DNA of 64,000 nt from Nocardioides currus (GTDB lineage Bacteria; Actinomycetota; Actinomycetes; Propionibacteriales; Nocardioidaceae): NCBI RefSeq assembly GCF_003057875.1, contig NZ_PYXZ01000001.1:248001-312000 (forward strand), given 5' to 3'. How positions within the stretch are numbered: the stretch's first letter is position 1; each line of letters starts with the position of its first letter. The translations under genes and the position numbers were made by a program. The notes beneath the pieces were generated by a model, which saw only the letters and a program-made list of their open reading frames with translations, had not been told where the DNA came from and ran no database searches. Positions 43,106 through 50,923 of the stretch are shown piece by piece.

Positions 43106-43123
43106 GTTCTCCACAGACCAACT

Positions 43124-44362
43124 TCACGCGGCGTCGGCCACGCGGATGGCCAGCCGCCGACACACCTGGTCGGCCGGTTCGGGAAGCACCCGACAGAGCC
43201 TCATCAGCGCCCGGCCGTCGGACGGCACCAGCAGCGGACGGAGCGCCTCCACCGTGCCGGGCTCGACGAGAGCGGCGGCGACCAAGGACGCCAACGGCCG
43301 CGGACTGTGGTCCTGACCGCACGAACACCCGTCATCGTCGTCCCCCTCCACATCGATCTCGTCGGCAAGCGCAGCAAGGACCAGGGCGACGTCGTACTCC
43401 GACCCGTTGCCACCTGTCCCGATCTGGTCGGAGCCCAGGTCGGGGTCCTCAGGCTGCACGACCTGGCGGCGGATGCCCGGGGGCAGGTCACACAGGAGGT
43501 CGAACTCGTGGAACCTGGAGACGAGGTGGACAAGGATCGGGCTGGTCGCGTCGCGACAGGCATCTGCCAGCACCGCCAGCCACTCGCCCGGCTCCGCGGC
43601 CACCCGTCTGGCCACGTCGCGCGGCACGCACAACGGCGCGCTCTCGAAGAGAGTCGTCCCGTCGGCCTCGACCACCCGACCGATCACGCACTCGCCGTCG
43701 GCCAGCATCGCCGCCGCGCCGAGGTTGATCGTCTCGACCACCTCCAGCGACGCCAGGTCCAACCACTGGATCCGGGTCGCCTCCTCGCCGACGAGCTCGA
43801 GGGCGCGCATCGGCGCCGAGGCCCAGCCGTCGATGCCGGCCGCCCGTCTCACCAGGTCCTGCCCGGCTCGCTGCTCGAGGTACGCCGCGAGGCCGGCGTA
43901 TTCGTGCAGAACCAGCTGTCGATACACCCAGTCGTGGTCCATCACCTTGGCCTGGGCGTCCACCTGGTCCACGCCCCACAGCGTCCTGCGCCCGCCGCGG
44001 GTTGCTGTCGCCACCTCGACGGCTCGCACGGGGTCGCCCGGCGTCGATTGCGCGGCCTGGCTGACCACCCACTTCGCCCAGACCCACGCCGGTGCCGACT
44101 CGCCGAGGTCGACGACCTGCTGCAGCCTGCGGATCCGCGACGGTCGCCACCACGGGCGACCGTCCGGTCCGAGCGGCATGGCCTCGATGAGGCGCAGCGC
44201 ACCGGCCGCGTCCCCGCGCGCCTCGACGGCGTCCACCTCGAACATCCGGTTGATCCAGGGCGCGTTGGCCTCGAGCTCGTCGTGGTGGTCTGCTCGCGCT
44301 CGAGGGATCGGCCGGGCTGTCCGGCGGGTGCGTCCGTTGCGGCGGTGGTGTGATTTCGGCAT
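43124..44362 (-). CDS. Uncharacterised 412-aa protein
   Basis: ATG 44362 opens MPKSHHRRNGRTRRTARPIPRARADHHDELEANAPWINRMFEVDAVEARGDAAGALRLIEAMPLGPDGRPWWRPSRIRRLQQVVDLGE; longer upstream starts read as shadow. The protein looks helical with possible tetratricopeptide-like helix pairs and ends in VPSDGRALMRLCRVLPEPADQVCRRLAIRVADAA. A CSCGQDHSPRP stretch near the C-terminus may be a metal site. No family is recognised. A DnaA-box-like TGTGGACAA lies about 50 bases upstream. Confidence 0.7.
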   Translation of the reverse strand: MPKSHHRRNGRTRRTARPIPRARADHHDELEANAPWINRMFEVDAVEARGDAAGALRLIEAMPLGPDGRPWWRPSRIRRLQQVVDLGESAPAWVWAKWVVSQAAQSTPGDPVRAVEVATATRGGRRTLWGVDQVDAQAKVMDHDWVYRQLVLHEYAGLAAYLEQRAGQDLVRRAAGIDGWASAPMRALELVGEEATRIQWLDLASLEVVETINLGAAAMLADGECVIGRVVEADGTTLFESAPLCVPRDVARRVAAEPGEWLAVLADACRDATSPILVHLVSRFHEFDLLCDLPPGIRRQVVQPEDPDLGSDQIGTGGNGSEYDVALVLAALADEIDVEGDDDDGCSCGQDHSPRPLASLVAAALVEPGTVEALRPLLVPSDGRALMRLCRVLPEPADQVCRRLAIRVADAA

Positions 44363-44413
44363 GCCGCCAGTCCAGCCGACGGCCGGCATGTCCGGAAGAC
44401 CCCGCTTGCAGCC

Positions 44414-44422
44414 TGTGGACAA
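44414..44422. promoter_or_regulatory. DnaA-box-like site (one of three identical 13-mers)
   Basis: TGTGGACAA is the complement of TTGTCCACA, the preferred actinobacterial DnaA box, embedded in the 13-mer GCCTGTGGACAAC that recurs at 48758-48770 and 53688-53700. All three lie in intergenic gaps within about 60 bases of a start codon. Confidence 0.45.
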
Positions 44423-44430
44423 CCGGGCCG

Positions 44431-45294
44431 TCAGCCGTTGGCGGGACGCTGCTGCCGCTGCTTCTTGTCTCGCTGCTTCTTGTCCCGCTGTTGCTGCTCG
44501 TCGACCGGCGTCGTGGGCGTCGGCGCGGGCGCCTCCGAGCTGACGACCGTGACGAGCTGTTCGCCGAACCACTCGCTCGCGCGTTGCAGGCCGCCGCTGG
44601 CAAGCGCGCCGACCATCAGGACGCCGACGACCAGTGCGGCCACCGGCCGACCGCGACGCCGCCGCGGACGGGACCGCACAGTCCGGTCCGTCGGGGGCAC
44701 GCCCCACGTGGTCGGCGGCGCCGGCGGTCGACGGACCGGCGCCTGCGTCCGGGCGCCGGCCGCGCGCCGTACGGCGTCGACACACCGCTGGACGTCCGTG
44801 GGCGAGAGGACCGCGGGTCGCGACGTCAGCATGGCGACGACGTTCGAGGTCGAGCACACCATGACGTCCCTCGCCCAACCAGTGAGGGGCTCGTCCCGGA
44901 CGAAGCACAGGACGCCCATGCACAGGTTCGCGACCGGAACGACCGACTGCACGGCGATGGCCGCCTCGGCGGCGGAGGCGACCGCCGGCTCACGCATCCG
45001 GCCGTTCTGCATCAGCACCTGGTTGCTGACCTCGATGCGGCCCGACCAGTTCTTGGCGTCCACGACGAAGACACCGCCCGGCCCGATGACGACGTGGTCG
45101 AGGTTGGCCCGCTGGCGACCGGGCCATGCGAGGTCGTGCAGCACCGTCCACCCGGGCGGCAGCTGGGCCAGAGCCCGAGCCACCTCCACCTCACCCGCGG
45201 CGCCGCGCTCCCAGAGGTCGGCCGACCGCTGCAGTCGCGCGGCCTTCTCCCGCTGACGCCGAGCGACGTCGAAAGCGGACTCTCCTGCTGACAT
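44431..45294 (-). CDS. NERD-domain membrane-associated nuclease-like protein
   Basis: The start is ATG 45294 (MSAGESAFDVARRQREKAARLQ). The NERD fold shows the endonuclease-like residues E35 (GAAGEVEVARALAQL), D66 (NLDHVVIGPGG) and D79-K81 (VFVVDAKNWSGRIEV). One TM helix (VAALVVGVLMVGALASGG) precedes a short outside part and a Lys/Gln repeat tail (QQQRDKKQRDKKQRQQR). NERD proteins are predicted DNA-processing nucleases, some in defence. The 287-aa length is ordinary for a stand-alone NERD protein. Confidence 0.85.
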   Translation of the reverse strand: MSAGESAFDVARRQREKAARLQRSADLWERGAAGEVEVARALAQLPPGWTVLHDLAWPGRQRANLDHVVIGPGGVFVVDAKNWSGRIEVSNQVLMQNGRMREPAVASAAEAAIAVQSVVPVANLCMGVLCFVRDEPLTGWARDVMVCSTSNVVAMLTSRPAVLSPTDVQRCVDAVRRAAGARTQAPVRRPPAPPTTWGVPPTDRTVRSRPRRRRGRPVAALVVGVLMVGALASGGLQRASEWFGEQLVTVVSSEAPAPTPTTPVDEQQQRDKKQRDKKQRQQRPANG

Positions 45295-45384
45295 CTCCTC
45301 ACCCCCGGTCGGACACCCTAGGAACCGACCACGGCGGCGTCTCGAGAACGGCGAATCCGAGGACCGATCACGGATGATCGATCC

Positions 45385-45774
45385 ATGAGCGAGCGCAACG
45401 TCCTCGGCGGCGAGCTGGAACCGTGCGGCACCGACCCGGTGACCGGCTACTACCGCGAGGGCTCGTGCACGGTCGGTCCGCACGACGTCGGGCTGCACGC
45501 GATCTGCGCGGTGATGACCGAGGACTTCCTCGCCCACCAACGGTCGGTCGGCAACGACCTCTCCACCCCGCACCCGGAGTGGCGGTTCCCCGGCCTCGTC
45601 CCGGGCGATCGCTGGTGCGTCGTCGCCGCGCGCTGGCTCCAGGCGTACGACGCCGGGCTGGCCGCCCCGGTGGTGCTGACCGCGACCTCCGAGCGCGCGC
45701 TCGACGTCGTACCCCTCGAGGTCCTGCAGGCGCACTCGGTCGACGTGCCGCCGGACCTCAGTGGCTGGGAGTAG
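45385..45774 (+). CDS. DUF2237 family protein
   Basis: The 129-aa protein (MSERNVLGGELEPCGTDPVTGYYREGSCTVGPHDVGLHAICAVMTEDFLAHQRSVGNDLSTPHPEWRFPGLVPGDRWCVVAARWLQAYDAGLAAPVVLTATSERALDVVPLEVLQAHSV) matches DUF2237 throughout. The conserved LGGxLxPCxxxPxTGYYRxGxCxTGxxDxGxHxVCA is present at the start. It contains three conserved Cys. GATGAT lies six bases upstream of the ATG. The function is unknown. Confidence 0.93.
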   Translation: MSERNVLGGELEPCGTDPVTGYYREGSCTVGPHDVGLHAICAVMTEDFLAHQRSVGNDLSTPHPEWRFPGLVPGDRWCVVAARWLQAYDAGLAAPVVLTATSERALDVVPLEVLQAHSVDVPPDLSGWE

Positions 45775-45780
45775 CGCGGC

Positions 45781-45996
45781 CTAGAGGCGGTGCATCTTGG
45801 TGTAGGGACTAGGCACGCGCACGCTGCGCGTCCCGAAGTCCACCGCGACGGCGTTCTCCTCGACTCCGATCACGCGGCCGAGGCCGTGCAGGTCGTGCGT
45901 GACGCGCTCACCGACGGCGAACACCTCGATGACCGGCTCCGGCTTCGGCTTGAAGGGGCTGCTGGACAGGCGCTTGTTCATGGGTGAGTTCGACAT
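45781..45996 (-). CDS. Small CarD-N-like protein, unknown function
   Basis: The 71-aa product (MSNSPMNKRLSSSPFKPKPEPVIEVFAVGERVTHDLHGLGRVIGVEENAVAVDFGTRSVRVPSPYTKMHRL) has a beta-rich core (VGERVTHDLHGLGRVIGVEENAVAVDFG) similar to CarD/TRCF RNA-polymerase-interaction modules. An internal ATG (MNKRL) at 45981 is also possible. Small actinobacterial proteins of this type are common and uncharacterised. Confidence 0.7.
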   Translation of the reverse strand: MSNSPMNKRLSSSPFKPKPEPVIEVFAVGERVTHDLHGLGRVIGVEENAVAVDFGTRSVRVPSPYTKMHRL

Positions 45997-46037
45997 CTCC
46001 CATTGATCATGCGCCTTTTCTCGCGTCGCGACGACCT

Positions 46038-46799
46038 CTAGCGCGAAACGTCTCCCGATCGTTGCCGGACGACTCCGGACGTCAGGACCTCGGCGTACAC
46101 CCCGAACATCGGCTCCCCCGCCCGGTTCGTCGGCCGCTGCTGGGTCAGCAGCTTGAGGATCCTGAGGTCCTTCGCGCCCGTCACGGGGTGGTGGTCGATC
46201 ACCGCGCACCGCGGCACGGGGCCGCCGATCCGCAGACGAGCGCTGCCCGCGTCCACCTCCTCGCCCAGCCACGTGTCCTCGACCCACGCCTCGTCCGTCT
46301 CCACGACGAGCGTCGCCCGGAACCGCGCCGGATCCACCTCTTCGCCGATCGACTCCGAGACGGCGCGCAGGGAGCCTGTGCCGACGACGGTGACGGGCGC
46401 GCCGAAGACCACGGCGCCGGGCGGAGCGGCGGCCAGGCGTACGGCGCGGCCGAGCATCTCGCTGATCGCGCCGGCGTGCGGCCCGTCGAGCAGCGCCAGG
46501 TCGACCGTGCGCCCCCAGTAGTCGCACGCGATCCGCTCACCCGTGGGGTGTGGCTCCGCTTCGACCCTGTCACCGGTGGGGAGCGCCATCGACAGCACGC
46601 CGTCGTCTAGCCGGGCGACGACCGCGATCAGTTCGGGGTGCTGCACCGTCCGCAGCACCTGCGCACGGGCCGGATCGACCAGGCAGAAGGCGCGGTCCCC
46701 CACCGCACCCTGCTCGTCGAGGGCCACGCGATCGTGCGCGGCGTGCCGCATCCCCTTGACCGGCGAGAAGCCGGCGGAGCGGACCACGAGCGACGTCAT
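46038..46799 (-). CDS. MOSC domain protein (molybdenum cofactor sulfurase-like)
   Basis: ATG 46799 follows CACGAT six bases upstream, suggesting a leaderless message. The 253-aa protein has an N-terminal MOSC_N-like barrel (MTSLVVRSAGFSPVKGMRHAAHDRVALDEQGAVGDRAFCLVDPA). The MOSC domain follows (VFGAPVTVVGTGSLRAVSESIGEEVDPARFRATLVVETDEAWVEDTWLGEEVDAGSARLRIGGPVPRCAVIDHHPVTG), with the conserved Cys in PRCAVIDHHP. Such proteins deliver sulfur or bind Moco substrates, like the YiiM and mARC relatives. It is divergent from a kinase gene. Confidence 0.9.
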   Translation of the reverse strand: MTSLVVRSAGFSPVKGMRHAAHDRVALDEQGAVGDRAFCLVDPARAQVLRTVQHPELIAVVARLDDGVLSMALPTGDRVEAEPHPTGERIACDYWGRTVDLALLDGPHAGAISEMLGRAVRLAAAPPGAVVFGAPVTVVGTGSLRAVSESIGEEVDPARFRATLVVETDEAWVEDTWLGEEVDAGSARLRIGGPVPRCAVIDHHPVTGAKDLRILKLLTQQRPTNRAGEPMFGVYAEVLTSGVVRQRSGDVSR

Positions 46800-46844
46800 G
46801 GGTTGATCGTGTCCCACGGTCGACGCGGCTGTCACGATGGGCTC

Positions 46845-47465
46845 GTGTCCTCGTCCCTCCCCGACCTCGTGGCGCGCGCATCGACGCTGCAGTCGCCTGC
46901 GGGACGGGCCGTCCTCGGCATCACCGGGCCACCGGGTGCGGGCAAGTCGACGCTCACCGACCTGCTGCTGTCGCGGCTGGGCGCGGACGTCGGCCACCTC
47001 CCGATGGACGGTTTCCATCTCGCGGACGTCCAGCTCGAGCGCCTCGGTCTCCGCAACCGCAAGGGGGCGCCGGAGACCTTCGACGTCGACGGCTACGTCG
47101 CGACGCTCCGCCGCGTGCAATCGGATTCGGGGTCGACCGTCTTCGCCCCCGGCTTCGAACGCGACCTCGAGCAGCCGATCGCCGCCGCCCTCGCGATCGA
47201 GCCGTCCGCGCAGCTGGTGGTGACCGAGGGCAACTACCTGCTGCTGCCCGACGGCGGTTGGGTGCAGGTGCGGCCGCTGCTGACCGAGGTCTGGTACGTC
47301 GAGGTGGACGACGCCCTTCGTCGCGCACGGCTCATCCGCCGGCACGTGCAGTTCGGCAAGTCGCTCGCTGCCGCGCGTGAATGGGTGAACCGCAGCGACG
47401 AGGCGAACGCCGCGCTGGTGGCGGCGACCCGCGACGCGGCCGACGTCGTCGTACGGCTCAGATAG
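46845..47465 (+). CDS. Nucleoside/nucleotide kinase family protein (uridine/pantothenate-kinase-like)
   Basis: The start is GTG 46845, six bases after CACGAT. The 206-aa protein has the P-loop GPPGAGKST (about 25-33) and GHLPMDGFHLADVQLERLGLRNRKGAPETFDVDGYVATLRRV, with the typical DGFH and TFD motifs. VTEGNYLLL and WYVEVDDALRRARLIRRHVQFGKS follow, as in uridine kinase or fructose-transport kinase (YggC/FrcK-like) proteins. The substrate is uncertain. Its stop overlaps the convergent toxin gene. Confidence 0.88.
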   Translation: MSSSLPDLVARASTLQSPAGRAVLGITGPPGAGKSTLTDLLLSRLGADVGHLPMDGFHLADVQLERLGLRNRKGAPETFDVDGYVATLRRVQSDSGSTVFAPGFERDLEQPIAAALAIEPSAQLVVTEGNYLLLPDGGWVQVRPLLTEVWYVEVDDALRRARLIRRHVQFGKSLAAAREWVNRSDEANAALVAATRDAADVVVRLR

Positions 47466-47835
47466 CGATGATCGACAGCGTCGGATCGAAGGCAGAGATG
47501 TCGTCCGGGTCCGAGGTCAGCACGCTCAGCCTCCTCCGACGCGCGTGAAGGGCAACGTGCCCGTCCACGACGTCGGAGACTCCGCTACGACCGCACATGA
47601 CTCCGACTGCCCGAGCGGTGTCGGCGTCGAGCTCGACCAGCGTGACGTGGTCCGCGCGGAGAAACCGCGCGAGTCGGGCCTGTCGACCACCTCGCCAGAC
47701 CTGTGCAACGACGCCGGTCGGGATCTCCACCGTCGCGCCCATGGCATGTGCCCGGTGCAGCAGGTGAACCACACGAGCGTCGGCTCGCTCGACGCCGATC
47801 AGCGCCCCGGCGTCGAGGCAGAGTCCGTCAGTCAC
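47458..47835 (-). CDS. vapC: PIN-domain toxin (VapC-like)
   Basis: GTG 47835 (VTDGLCLDAGALIGVERADARVVHLLHRAHAMGATVEIPTGVVAQVWRGG) starts a 125-aa PIN domain. Acidic residues lie at the expected positions (D8 in CLDAGALIG, E16 and the later DVVDGHVALHARRR). It overlaps the antitoxin stop by eight bases. VapC toxins are RNases that cut tRNA or rRNA. The C-terminus (LSVLTSDPDDISAFDPTLSIIAI) has the usual SNDPDD-like end. Confidence 0.88.
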   Translation of the reverse strand: MTDGLCLDAGALIGVERADARVVHLLHRAHAMGATVEIPTGVVAQVWRGGRQARLARFLRADHVTLVELDADTARAVGVMCGRSGVSDVVDGHVALHARRRRLSVLTSDPDDISAFDPTLSIIAI

Positions 47836-48067
47836 CAAGGCCCATCTCGGCCAACGCGCCCTCGACCCACGCCTCCTCGTCGGCGGTGGGCGGCCCCAGT
47901 TCCTCGACCCATTCGGCCAGCAGCCCAGCCAGCGTCTCGCGACCGGCCTTCTCCGAGAGAGCGCTCGCAACGTAGGCCGACACCGACGTCGCACTGCCTG
48001 CCGCGACAGCGGCGTGGGCAGCGGCGACGAGCTCCTCGGGCAGGCTCACGGTGATGCGAGTGGTCAT
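47828..48067 (-). CDS. vapB: VapB-like antitoxin
   Basis: ATG 48067 is chosen since TATGAT lies six bases upstream as a near-ideal -10. The 79-aa product (MTTRITVSLPEELVAAAHAAVAAGSATSVSAYVASALSEKAGRETLAGLLAEWVEELGPPTADEEAWVEGALAEMGLGD) has a ribbon-helix-helix-like N-terminus (ITVSLPEELVAAA) and an acidic C-terminus that would cap the PIN toxin. A 7-bp direct repeat (TCATACT) overlaps the start and upstream region and may be its operator. Confidence 0.88.
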   Translation of the reverse strand: MTTRITVSLPEELVAAAHAAVAAGSATSVSAYVASALSEKAGRETLAGLLAEWVEELGPPTADEEAWVEGALAEMGLGD

Positions 48068-48074
48068 ACTCTGA

Positions 48075-48686
48075 TCATACTTGGCGGTCGGCAAGTCGCA
48101 CCACCTCCGCCTCCTCCTCTGGCAGCGGGCGCCGTCGCCTTCGCAGCACCGTCGCCTCCCGGTCGATCTCCTCCTCGTATGCCAACGGGGGGTAGTCGAG
48201 ATACCTGGGATCCGCTGTCCTGATCACGCTGCGCGACACGACGTTGTCGGCGGCCTCGAGCGTGAACAGCTCCTTGGTGTCACGCCTGCACCCGACCACG
48301 ATGCCGTTCAGCACGTGGTCGAACGTGAAGTCCTCGAACCGCGGATCCTTCGAGGCAACGGCACCCGGACGGAGAAAGTGGTCGATGACGTAGCGCAGCC
48401 ACGGCTCCATCGAGTACGACTTCTCCTTCCCGCTCCACGTGATGCAGCAGCCGTCCCAACAGACCTCCCAGTCGCACCACAGGTTCGGCTGCCCCGCAGA
48501 CGGAGCGTTGTAGCGCTCCATCGGGACGCCCAGACGAGTCTCGGCGAGCGGGTTGCCGGGGACGTCGTACGGATCGCCTCGGTCGTAACGACGCGACCCC
48601 GAGAACGCCAGCAGGTACTGCGTCTCGGCCTCGTTGAGTGGCGGTGCGATGTCGATGTGTCCGACGAAATCGGTGCTGAATCCCAT
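48075..48686 (-). CDS. Uncharacterised protein, member C of a three-copy family in this window
   Basis: ATG 48686 has a GGAGGAG site. The 203-aa product (MGFSTDFVGHIDIAPPLNEAETQYLLAFSGSRRYDRGDPYDVPGNPLAETRLGVPMERYNAPS) is the longest family member. CDWEVCWDGCCITWSGKEK corresponds to the Cys motif of the 21782 and 32071 genes. LRYVIDHFLRPGAVASKDPRFEDFTFDHVLNGIVVGCRRDTKELFTLEAADNVVSR also aligns. The C-terminus is charged and basic (TVLRRRRRPLPEEEAEVVRLADRQV). It lies seven bases upstream of the antitoxin gene. Confidence 0.72.
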   Translation of the reverse strand: MGFSTDFVGHIDIAPPLNEAETQYLLAFSGSRRYDRGDPYDVPGNPLAETRLGVPMERYNAPSAGQPNLWCDWEVCWDGCCITWSGKEKSYSMEPWLRYVIDHFLRPGAVASKDPRFEDFTFDHVLNGIVVGCRRDTKELFTLEAADNVVSRSVIRTADPRYLDYPPLAYEEEIDREATVLRRRRRPLPEEEAEVVRLADRQV

Positions 48687-48808
48687 GGGCTCCTCCGTGA
48701 TGGTCTGGTCCGACCAGCCTTCTCGTTCGCACGCCGAACCGACACCCCCGCCTCGACGCCTGTGGACAACGCCAGCGCGATCGGCGCCGTTCGGGGCAGG
48801 GTGAGGCC

Positions 48809-49264
48809 ATGGACGTACTCCCGACCTACGAGCTCAAGGACCTTCACCGACTCGTCCGCGAAGTGGCCGCGCAGGTCAGCCTGGACGAGGACACCGCCTG
48901 GCTGGCGCTGGTCCATCGACCGTCGACCACGCAGACCCTGTTGCGGGTCGACCCTCTGCCTGTGCCGGCGCTGCTTGATGACCACGACGACATCTCGAGC
49001 CACCTGCGCGCGGCCGTCGAGTCATTCGACCTCGGCTGGCGGCGGGGCGTCGGCCTCGAGCACATGGCGGTCACGATCATCGTGCGACCCGGGTTCACCG
49101 TGTTCGGGCCGAACGAAGCGGTCTGGCTCAGGGGCTGGCGCTACTCCAACCACATGCAGTCCATCTTCACGAGCGCGATGGTCCTCGTCACCGAACACGG
49201 CTGGCTCGAGTTCATGTCCCACGTCGCGGGCGCCGAGCCTCGGATGGTCCGTAGCGCCGCCTGA
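48809..49264 (+). CDS. Uncharacterised 151-aa protein
   Basis: The product (MDVLPTYELKDLHRLVREVAAQVSLDEDTAWLALVHRPSTTQTLLRVDPLPVPALLDDHDDISSHLRAAVESFDLGWRRGVGLEHMAVTIIVRPGFTVFGPNEAVWLRGWRYSNHMQSIFTSAMVLVTEHGWLEFMSHVAG) has alternating beta/alpha segments and no signal peptide. CAGGGT lies six bases upstream of the ATG. No family is recognised. It precedes a helical-repeat gene on the same strand. Confidence 0.7.
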   Translation: MDVLPTYELKDLHRLVREVAAQVSLDEDTAWLALVHRPSTTQTLLRVDPLPVPALLDDHDDISSHLRAAVESFDLGWRRGVGLEHMAVTIIVRPGFTVFGPNEAVWLRGWRYSNHMQSIFTSAMVLVTEHGWLEFMSHVAGAEPRMVRSAA

Positions 49265-49287
49265 GCGCTCGGTGGCAGGCTCGTGGT

Positions 49288-49827
49288 GTGACCGAAGACG
49301 AGCTTTTCGACCTCCTCACCGCTGTCGAGGAGCGCGTCCCGACCGCTGACAAACCGGACCGATTCGAGCGAGAGGCAGACGACCTCGAGCAGGGTGAGTA
49401 CGGTCGCGCTTCCCTGCTCCTTGCCGCTGGCGAGCACTGGCAGATGCGCAGGTCGTACGCCGACGCCCGCCGCTGCTTCGGGGAGGCCCTCGCCGACGGG
49501 GGCGAGGCCGCCTCCGACCCGATCGGCAACTTGCTGTCCCTGGCTCTGGACGAGGGAGACCGCGATGCCGCCGACGGTTTTGACGCGCACCTTCGTCAGC
49601 TCGCCCGGACCGACTCAGTCAGCGCGACCTCTTGCCACTTGGTCGCCGAGGCGTATGAGCGCCACGGCGATCTGCGCCGGGCGCTGCGGTGGTGCAACAT
49701 CCCGTTCACGCATGTCGACCCGTTCGACGATCCCATTGACGACCTACTCCTGGTCGATCGTCGCCGCATCCGCGAGGCGCTGGGATTGGCCCCCGACCAG
49801 CTCGACCTGATGGCCCCGACCAAATGA
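49288..49827 (+). CDS. Tetratricopeptide-like helical repeat protein
   Basis: The start is GTG 49288 after CAGGCT. The 179-aa product has TPR-like helix pairs (GEYGRASLLLAAGEHWQMRRSYADARRCFGEALADG, SATSCHLVAEAYERHGDLRRALRWCNIPF) and a C-terminal LLLVDRRRIREALGLAPDQLDLMAP. Such proteins mediate protein contacts. It follows the upstream hypothetical by 23 bases, so co-transcription is possible. The function is unknown. Confidence 0.75.
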   Translation: MTEDELFDLLTAVEERVPTADKPDRFEREADDLEQGEYGRASLLLAAGEHWQMRRSYADARRCFGEALADGGEAASDPIGNLLSLALDEGDRDAADGFDAHLRQLARTDSVSATSCHLVAEAYERHGDLRRALRWCNIPFTHVDPFDDPIDDLLLVDRRRIREALGLAPDQLDLMAPTK

Positions 49828-49835
49828 CCTTCCGG

Positions 49836-50855
49836 TCAGTCCGCCTCCACGCGGATGATCCAGTAGTCCGCCGTCGTGGGCGCCGGGTTGCCGAAGCGCG
49901 CGTTCACGGCGAACAGGCTGCCGCACAGGAGGGCGGCCGTGGTGGGCACGTCGAAGTCGTCGCTGGTGATCTCGTCGACCAGCTCCCCCGCCGTACGGTC
50001 GTCGTCGAGCTCGAGCGCGGCGATCAGGTTGTCCCGGTTGCGCACGACGTAGACCGTGTCGCCGTCGGGCTCGAGCCCGTCGCCATTGGTCAGCTGGTAG
50101 CCGCCGAGGTCGACGGCCTTCGCCACGCCGGTCGCGGGGTCGATGCGGAAGAGCGTGCCGGTGGCGGACTGCACGGCCAGCAGCCAATCGTCGGACGCGA
50201 CGATGCCGTTGAGGTTGAACCCGTCCGCGAGGACGAAGTCGCCGCTCACCGGCAGCACCTCGGCGGGAGCCGAGGCCGGCACCTTCCGGCCGTCGAGGCG
50301 CACGACGCCCAGCTCGGCGTTCGAGGAGTCGGTGGCGTAGACCGCGTTCCTGGTCACGACGATGTCGTTGACGAATCGACCCTCGGCGTCGGCAGGCAGC
50401 GGGTAGCGCGCGAGCAGCGCCCCCGACGTCGCGCTGTGCGCCCGGATCTCGCCGGACGGCCCGCCGGCCACCCAGAGCACCTTGCGCTTCGCGTCGTAGT
50501 CGATGCCGACCGACGGCGCACCTGTGCCGCCGCTACGGGACAGCACGTGGACCGACCCGTTGCGGGGGTTGGCCCGCAGGATGCGGCCGTCCGCAAGCGA
50601 GCCGACGTAGAGCTTGCGCCCGTCGGCCGTGATCCCCTCGGGCTGCCAGCCGGTGGGCAGCTCGATGCGGTCCTGCACGCGGTTGCAGCCCCTGTCGCCG
50701 TGGTGGTCGCCGTGCCCATGTCCATGCCCGTGTTCGTGACCGTGCCCATGACCATGGCCATGACCCGGGCCGGCCGTGGCCGGCGCGACGAGGCCGAGCG
50801 AGGTGCCGAGCGCGAGCGCTCCGGCGAGGGCAGCGAGGCGGCGGACGAGGGACAT
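49836..50855 (-). CDS. Secreted His-rich beta-propeller protein (SMP-30/NHL-like)
   Basis: The 339-aa protein has a signal peptide (MSLVRRLAALAGALALGTSLGLVAPATAG) then a Gly-His repeat (GPGHGHGHGHGHEHGHGHGHGDHHGD) likely to bind transition metals. A six-bladed propeller follows (GWQPEGITADGRKLYVGSLADGRILRANPRNG, VLWVAGGPSGEIRAHSATSGALLARY, DGLEPDGDTVYVVRNRDNLIAAL). It resembles SMP-30/gluconolactonase-type or superoxide-dismutase-annotated propellers. The exact enzymatic role is uncertain. A GGAGG site precedes the ATG. Confidence 0.8.
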   Translation of the reverse strand: MSLVRRLAALAGALALGTSLGLVAPATAGPGHGHGHGHGHEHGHGHGHGDHHGDRGCNRVQDRIELPTGWQPEGITADGRKLYVGSLADGRILRANPRNGSVHVLSRSGGTGAPSVGIDYDAKRKVLWVAGGPSGEIRAHSATSGALLARYPLPADAEGRFVNDIVVTRNAVYATDSSNAELGVVRLDGRKVPASAPAEVLPVSGDFVLADGFNLNGIVASDDWLLAVQSATGTLFRIDPATGVAKAVDLGGYQLTNGDGLEPDGDTVYVVRNRDNLIAALELDDDRTAGELVDEITSDDFDVPTTAALLCGSLFAVNARFGNPAPTTADYWIIRVEAD

Positions 50856-50923
50856 GGGGGCCTCCAGGGGACCGAGCCGGCGTGGCCCTCCATCTGACCC
50901 CGAGACCGCGGCGATGACAACCC

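Noticed and set aside
50700..50780. Repetitive CATGCCCATG-type sequence considered as a regulatory repeat
   Set aside because: It encodes the Gly-His tract of the secreted propeller and is explained by coding.
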